Positions 50,001 to 59,116 of a stretch of 64,000 nt of DNA are shown one piece after another. A program made the position numbers and the translations under genes. Origin of the DNA: Icerya purchasi (lineage: Eukaryota > Arthropoda > Insecta > Hemiptera > Monophlebidae); the NCBI GenBank assembly GCA_039619475.1, contig CM077115.1, positions 156,153,774 to 156,217,773 of the forward strand, given 5' to 3'. Numbering within the stretch: the stretch's first letter is position 1; each line of letters starts with the position of its first letter. The notes under the pieces are model-generated. The model had not been told where the DNA came from. It saw nothing but the letters and a program-made list of their open reading frames with translations, and searched no databases.

Positions 50001-53000
50001 TTAATGTAAAACATTCCAAGCTATAAGTGTATATAATTTAATTTTCGCTGACTTTTTCCTTCCGCGCGATACGAGGCATGTGGCCAAAATTTATGGACCA
50101 AACTTTGTATACTCGTATTGTCTGTCCAGTGAAAGAAGTCCGTTCGAATTTCGTTGCCGAGCATGAGTGTTGCTTAAAGTAGTGGACTAACGTATTGACA
50201 TTTGGCGCATACTTCAATATTACCGAAAAAAAACATATTGCCACCTTCTCTTGTTATTCCTTCCCTTCTCGGAAGCAATAATCTCGTCTTTGTTTCATCT
50301 CTGTACGTTCATCTGTTCTTTTTTTTCGACCTGCTTATATCCAGACGGACCACGTAGTGTTAACACAGTTTATATCTGTTAGCGCATTTTGGTTGTTTTA
50401 TGAACGAACTTCTTTCGCTTGACAGACTGTACTTTAACTTGGGACGTTACTGAACCTACCGACGGCTGGTAAATTTCGAGTCAATCGCTATGTCTTTTAA
50501 AAGTTACAAATTAATGTTCGTTATCTCTTTATACACACACAGGACTGTAATTGTAGTGCGTTAACAAGCGGCTACAATCAGTTCCGAATGTAGTCTTCCT
50601 CGCGTTGCATATAACAACTGCCATGAATGCAGCTAGAATATACAAATAGATAGTCACGACGCTCGGAATCGAGCAATAGACCGAAGAATATATATATATA
50701 CACCTATATATTAATTACAACGTAATTCTTAGGCTACCCCCCATTCGAAAGAATGTCCCAAAAAAATGTCCCAATTTTATGTAACGCTTATTATATTTTA
50801 TAGGATTTTTGTTATTGTTATTTAAAAAATGTCACAATTTTATGTAATGAAATATGTAACGAAAAGTGTAACGAAAAAATGTCTTAATTTTATATAATGA
50901 AAGTTAAATATTAGAATAGGACTTTTGTAGTTATGTTATTTTTTTTTGTGTTGATGCCAGTAAGAATTACGTTGTAAATTTTGATCATTTTATACAAAGT
51001 ATAGAAAAGAAAGAGACAGAAATGAAAGCAAGAGGGGTCAAGGGGCACAGCCCCTTGCGAGGCCAAAATGGCCGAGTTTTATATATATATATATATATAT
51101 AGTAATAGTAAAATAGGAAGGGTGATATTAATAAAGATATACATTGATAATTTGTAGATAAGAGTAAGTGTGAAGTTGAACGTTATTGATTAAGAGATTG
51201 ACTGTGCATAATAAACTGATAGGTATTGATATTCAAATCTGTTTTTACCCTGATACATTTTAAATTGATGCGTATAATATCGGCTAAATGAAGTAATTTC
51301 CGCTAGAAGATGATTCAAAGTTTAGAAGTATTGGTCATTCTTTGCAGATGTTCTTTTCCAAACTTCCAGTTTTCTATATTTATTTCCATCGTTGTGCTGA
51401 TGACAGATATTTTGACAACTTAATTTCTAAAATACCTACTAATTAATTATATTTTAGATGATAAAACTTTTTTTTTTTGTGATCCGGAAAGTAAAGGTAC
51501 TTATTTGATTAGTGTTTTTATAATAAATAGATTTACTTATAAATAAAATTTGTTGTTATTTTCAATTTTCTAATTAAGTTTAAGAAAAAAACGATCATTT
51601 TTTAAAAGTTCCAAATAAATAACGATTAAAAGGGTACAGATAGATTATATGTATTTTAATTTTATTAGGGAACCGGAAGAAACTATTTCTGAAACTCGAT
51701 TACATATTTCAAATGAAGAAAGCAGCGCTTCTTCTTCTGCGTTAGCTGATATTCCAGCAGCCAGTGCAATTTCAGGAGTTATAGCAGCAAACAGTGATCT
51801 CCCTTATATGACACCGCCAGTTCTTTCTCATTATTTTAGCGGAGATTCTCAAGACTCGGCGAGTATGTCTTTTTTTAACATTTATTATGAAAATTAAAGT
51901 TTGTAATTTATAACTATGAAATAGTGAATAAGTCCAAGTTCAATAAAATTTGAAAAACGCTGTTAATTATAGAAAAGAAAATATTTAAATCTAAACCAGT
52001 AGACTTATTAACAGAATCGCGGAGATCTTTTCCTTTATCGCGTATGAACTCGTTTTTTATGTATTTATCAATTGTAGAATTTCTGTACAGAATTAAATTC
52101 CTTCGTAATGTTCGTGCCGTCTTAATTCTTCTCTGAGGTAAGCCATGGTGTTTCGCGGACCCATTGCTAATAATTGTTCTTTTAGTGTCAATTTTAAATT
52201 TATTCGCGCTCTAATGATATTAGATTTCCGCCATTAAGGTTCGTCTTCCAAACAATTCGCCATTTTGTAATTAAATTTCTTACTATTACTATAAATTACT
52301 CGTATTTTATATTCAACCAGATTTCCCAAATTCACAGGTTAATTGTAATTTTAATACATTAATTAAATTAAACCATTCGCAAGAAATATACCAAAAGGAT
52401 CTTGCCTGATTTCCAAGACCGTATACAGTGATAGTTTCATTGTGAAATGCTTGTACTATGAAATTTGAGACAATTCTACCGTCATTCTTGTGTGTTCTTG
52501 GTTCGCAGATATTAAATATGCGATCAAGCAGTAACATTCTCTTGTTTAGCTAAGCGAAATTAATGCTTCAGATACACGTTTTCCTTCGTCAATAGTATGC
52601 CAAAGACCTATCGAATTCACACGACTCTAATATGTGTCAGACTGAGAATACTTTTCCGAATCACCATATACTTCCGATGTAATGGCGGTTAAAACTTTAA
52701 CGTCAACTCTCTTTGCAAACTTTGTCGCATTTATAGTTTCTTCAATGTTGGTTTTGATAGTTTTAATTACCTTCTCAGCTGAAGATAGTCTTGTCCGAAA
52801 AAATTCCTAAATCGATATATTTTTTTACCGTTTATTATTGGTATATTAAATTTTATTATTTATAATTTTATCAAACCGGTATATGATTAAAAATATTACA
52901 TACAAAGTACTACCGAATTTTAGTAGGTCTGATTTTTATAAAAAATTTCACAATACATTTATGCAAATAAAATAAAAATCACCGAATACTTTATTAAATT

Positions 53001-56000
53001 GATCCGGGAAAACCGCACAGGCAATAATAGCAATAAGAGATAAGTGTAGAGATATCTCTTCTACGTTATCCCGTAAAATAAAATTAAAAAGTAGATGAAA
53101 AGGGGAAAGTAAAAAGATCTGGCAAAAGTTTTAAAATCCAACGGATAGAACTATACAAAATAACCAAATTAAACGTGTTAAAAATTTACTACAAAAATTA
53201 AATAACAATACTTCTGATGAATACTTATCAGGTCTAACGTCAACACTGTATGATGAATATTTTCTCTTTGGAAAGCGGTGAGAAAATTAAAAAGTCTTAT
53301 AGTGTGACTTCTCGTCAATGGTTCTTGGATGAGAAGTAATGAAGACAAGAGCGAAAAATTTGTTATGTTTTTTCAAAATAAATATGTGCAACAACAAATT
53401 TACTGAACAGTTCTATGCTAGTTGTAAATCAGCGGGAAGGGGCATAAAGAGATTTTATTTTAAAATTTTACCTTCTCAACATAATTGGTATATTGGATCC
53501 CGTTATTGTTTCTTAATGGGATGCCTTTTTCTAAAAAAAAGAAAAACTTATTTTTGTGTTGTGTTTTCTTTTCTTTCTATAGAAACGAAAATTATTATTA
53601 CAATTTCTAAGATTAACGTTTACTTTCATAACTACCTTTTTGGAAGGCTTTGTTTGTGATACGTTTACCGTTGGTGGAATTAAGAAACGACGCTGCTAAC
53701 GAAAAATAAATATCAATGTATATTCGAAGTTTTATAAACCGATTGAAAATTGAGAATACAGTGTTTACGAAAGTTACAGTTCTTATGTGGGAATTAAAAG
53801 GAAAAAGTTGAACTGGCGCCTAATTTCAGCGATGTCGGCGAAGAAGAAATTAAATTCTATCCACAATTTACTGTAAATGATTGTGGAAAATTTATGAAAT
53901 TTTTAATGCGTATTTTAAATTTTTATAACATGTATTTATTGTGCATGTCCCGAGATTTTTTATTGTTACATATATATCCAAACTTCCGTTATTAATATTA
54001 TCTTATATTACAAAAAAAATATATATATATACACGTGTAAAATTGTTTTTGTGCGAGAAAAAAATCAGTTTATCTAAAAATGCAGTAAAAGGGAAGAACT
54101 AGTTGCTTAGAAACTAGTTATTGCTCTTCAGAATAGCATTATTTATTTACACGTACAAATCTCACAAAATATTAATAAAATAACGTAACAGTATTAAAAA
54201 TAAATAAAATAGCTTTTAAAATGCTGAAGGCAAAATAAAATCTAAATTCAATTTGTAAATTTTTTAAAATCCTGTTTTTTTTTGTTACACTTTTCTAAAC
54301 AATCGATTCAATACGTTTATAAAAAATAGTTAAAAATATATAAATAATTTTATACGTAAATTGAGATATAGTTTCAATTAGCGGATGAATATATTTTATT
54401 TATCTGCATTATTTGATTCGGTAATTAATACATTTTATCAAAGGATAATTTAACGTGCTTCGGATTTTTCTTTTTTCATTTTTTTCAAATAAGTAAATTT
54501 ATTCATTTTACAAAAATTGATCAAAACCCGATAATTTTCGTAAACCTCTAGAGTGGTCGTCTGCCGACTATAATTTGAAAAACACTGTATCAGGGCTAGT
54601 GGTGTATCAGTGTGGGGATGGGTGGACTTTTTTTTTTTTTACTTCGTGAATTATTTGTAATTATTAATTAGACCAATTGATATGTGTATATTTATATTTT
54701 ATTTATTTTCAAATTTAAAGAAGGTTACACAAGTATCAGCGTAAGGGAGCCAATTGCGAGAATAATGCCATCAAAGAACGAAACACAGCCTGAAACGAAT
54801 TATTCTCATTATACAGCCGTATATGACGACTCAGGTATACTTTAAGTTATATACTAACTGAATTTTTAAAAAGTCAAAAATTTCGCAATTCCTATACTCC
54901 TCCCCTCCTCTCTTCATCTAAAAAATATTGAAAATTAAATAAATTCAAATAGGAAAACTTAAGTCTTAAAGAAATTTGTTTTGTATTCTAAAGCTTGTAA
55001 TTAAATTAGAGACCTATTCATTATTATGTTCAATAGTCCGTAAACAAATAGTCGATATCAATTAAAATTAAAATGAAAATTATAATCCTTAACTGGTCGT
55101 AACCTTATTTGAATTCAACGAAGCGCTATGAAATACATAAATTAATCGAAAATTACATCAAATATGTATAACGAAATGAATATAATATGTCAAATGATAT
55201 TTAATTTTAGTAATATTATTCATTTTTTGTATCATTAATGGCATTAATGTAACGGTAACGGTAAAACGAAGATGTTCTGTAAAATTCAGATAGAACGTTG
55301 TTTTTGTTGTGAAAAATGAATCACTGGATTTAAACAATTGACTTCTTGCGGATGATGTATAAGGGCTTTCTAACGTAACAAAAACTGTAGAATTATCTTA
55401 GATTTTTTTTATAAAATCGAAATTTTTTCATTTATATGATACCGGTTTATATATTATAAGATAATATGATGATCAGAGAATAAATACTACGTATCTGTGT
55501 CTGATAAGATGGAGTGAAATTATGGAAAATTATACTTTTTTTTTTTCTTTTTCGCAATGAAATAGTTACGAAATGCTGTTTTATATTTCATTATTAAATT
55601 CCTAGGATATTAGTTTTTCATTATTATATTTTAAATACTTCGCAGCTAGTCAGGTCAGGAATGTAAGTGTTTTTTAAACTGTCTTGTGTTTTATAAATGC
55701 GTTTAAATTTTAAAAGTTGTTTCATTCTTATGTAATAAAATTAATAGTTATATTTTCCGGATAGCCCTGATATTAAAATTTTTAAATAGGGAAATACAAA
55801 ACAGTAGATAATATAACCAAATGTCGTGCGATAACAATTAATATAAACAAATCTTATAATCTAAAAAGAAAAATCTTATTTTGTATTAAATAAGTAAGGG
55901 CACTTTGTTTGTGTAGTATTATTTTTAAGTTATATCGTTTTTCTTCCCCAAAAAACATCTTTTAAAGCCACGGCTTCACCAGAGATAAAAAAAAATAGTC

Positions 56001-59000
56001 TTACTTTAACTTTTGCATCTTTTAGCATACTTCCTGCAATTTTCACTAATACTTCAATAAATTTACAAGAAAGGCTAGTTCAGTAATTAAATGATCTGAT
56101 TAATCGATGTAATTTGAAACACCGAAATTGTTTATTTTTTGAGCCATTTGTATAGATACCAAAGCAATTTATGTAACATTCAACATTTACCATATAATAC
56201 GAGAATATGGTAAACGAAAGGAAACTGACAAATAAATCAAACTAAAATTGTATGCAAAAAACAGTTGTTGACTTAAACAAAAATGAGATTAACAAATGTA
56301 ATACTGCAACTCAACAACCGACTAACCGAATTATTTAAAAAAAAAAAAATGCTGTTATTAATTGTTAAAGGAAATGCTTAATAATGTAATAAAACTGCCG
56401 TTAAATAAGTTTTCAGGATATTCTTATGAAGTACTTTAAATCACTTAAAAAACTGACACGCCAATTTTTTAGATGTATCGGCATCGTAGTGGAGACCAGT
56501 GTAGAACACAAAGAGAGAAAAGGAAGACAGTGAATTTTGTTTTTATGCGGAATATAAAAATATTTATTGTTACAAAGTTTTACCCTGATTTTTCTTCAAT
56601 ATTTATGTAACATGTATTTATAGAGTTCCTTTTGCCTTTTTGTTTTTTTTTGATTTGCAGATGAAATGTATGCTGCTATACCAGACTGTTATACCAGTGA
56701 AAGTGAAACATACGCTCAGATAAAGCCATCAGGACAGGAAGCAGAGGGCTCAGAAGGCGAGGTTGGTGCTTCATCAAAAAGTACAGTCACTGCAAATACA
56801 AATGATGTTTCTAATAATTTTTCCCAGCAGCAAACGTGTAAGTTACTATTTTAATATTCTCTTCACAGATCATGCATTGTCTGAAATTAAATTAATAATG
56901 ATTGTTTAGATTGCTGTTCTAAAGACCGACAATTGGGAACTTTAATACGTATATAGTTCTACGTGTTTTACCGCAAAAAATAACACGGTTCTGTCTATGA
57001 ACCACGAAAACTTTAAATTATGTTAATTTAGTTTACCGTTTTTATGTTCCGAAAAAAATACCTTTTTTGTCTTTTAATTTTGTAGCTTTTTAAAAATTTC
57101 CTGTAAAATGGAGAACAATTTGCAACAGTTAAGTAGCAATCGCAGTGGTTACAGTAGTCGACTGAAAAGTATAATTTACAATATCATTTTTAAAACTGAT
57201 TTTTATTTATTTCTTTTTGAAAAAGTTATTAACTTTTTTCACTTTTAATTTAATCATAACTTGCTTTGTCATTCTGCCTGTCTGTCTGTCTTCGTGGAAT
57301 TTTGGAAACGATTTTTCACCTACTTACTGATGAATTAAAAAAACGTCTTTTTGCAGAAATGCTTGTTATAGGTGGTAATACAATATTATGCAACATCTGG
57401 GTTTCCAGTTTTAAAATTAGACCCTCGGGGCGCCAAAAGCTCGAAATTTTGGATTTTTTTTTTTTTTTTGGCGTTGGAAAGATCGTTATTTGTCGAAAAC
57501 AAAACCATATTTTATTTCTTTAATGAAACTTTCAAAGTTTACGAAAAGTTCAAAAAAGCGCGAGATCTAATATGTTCCTTCCTCTTTGCGACCCGTATTA
57601 TTATAGCTAAAAATTTTGAACGAGGTTGAAAATATGCACATGCATGTATATTTCTTTGGTTTGGAACATCTAGGTTTCCAACTTTAAAATTAGCCCCTCG
57701 GAGCTTCGAAAGCTCGAACTTTTGTAAGAAAATATTTTTTTTCCCGGGCATACGATATATTGTTGGAAAGAGCGCTATTCTCGTATTTCATTTTCTTAAC
57801 GGAACATTGAAAGTTTACCAAAAATTTAAAAAAACATAAAAAACCGCGTGTAGCCTTCGCTCGTGGCTCAGCTTTGTAGCAAAAACTTTTGAATAAGGTT
57901 AAAAAAATGCGCATCCTTGTGTATTTTTTTACTTTGGAACATTTGAATTTCCAACTTTAAAGTCGGACCCTTAAGGCGCCGAAAGCTCGAAAGTTCCAAA
58001 AAGTTTTTTTTTTTGGTCATGTGATATATCAATGGGAAGATCGCTATTAGTCAAACATTGTGTTTCATGCACTGAGGATTCCGTATGTATTGTATGAAAA
58101 ACAAACGACAACATAATTGAAAAAATGCGATCCATTATTTAATGATAAAATGTAACACAAGTTTCTGTAAATGTCCTATAATCAAGATATTAAATAAAAT
58201 AATAAAGCAAAATAATATACAATTCTAAATTTATTGTTTTTTATTGAAATACATATTAAAAAGTCCAAACTAAAAAATAAAAAAAATAGAAAAAACTTTT
58301 TAAAGATAGCCTTTTATTTATGCACTAAAAAGTACAAAATAACTTTATTAGTGTCCGACTACCAGATACGCATCTTAACATTAAAATCTGAAACTACAAA
58401 ATATTGTGAAAAATAAAAGCGGGGGCTGCAGATTAATAATATAATATGATATAATGTGCATGTATATGACATGTGCTTCATATATTTAAAAAAATCCAAC
58501 AATAAATGTTTATTAAGTATGTGCAGTTTATTATTTTTAGTAAAACTCATTTCGTTTACTTTTATTTCGTAATTATTCCGATTAATATTTTAATTAACGC
58601 TTTTTTAGTAACGTAAAATACCTAAATCGATTGTACTTCTAAGTATCCTTTGTATACTGATAGCATTAACATTATATCGTATATTGACCAAAATATGGAA
58701 CAAAGAAGTTAGGATCCACAACTTTTTTTAAAAACTTCTTTAAACTTTGAATTTTTTAGTTCGACGTTACATTAGAACACTTTAATTTATTATAAATTTC
58801 CAAATTTTATAACTTTTTTAAAAAATTTATTTCTTGTCTGTTAATTAAATATAATCATAAAATTACAGGGAAAAAAATTAAAGGTAGAAGTTTAGTATTT
58901 CGAAGCGCTCCAAGTGTCAAATCATGTTGCGACTAAAAATATCAAAAATCGCTGATCTTTTAAAATCTCAGATACGTCATATTAGCTGTATTCGATTAAA

Positions 59001-59059
59001 CCGGTTTTAAATTAAGACTTCTAACAAATATTAAAATGCAGGCATCGATGAACCAAACA

Positions 59060-59116
<57 letters not shown>

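Noticed and set aside
53339..53659. 106-codon ORF
   Set aside because: No recognisable motif, biased composition, and inside the adaptor intron; a nearby Jockey-like linker resemblance (53130-53300) is in another frame.
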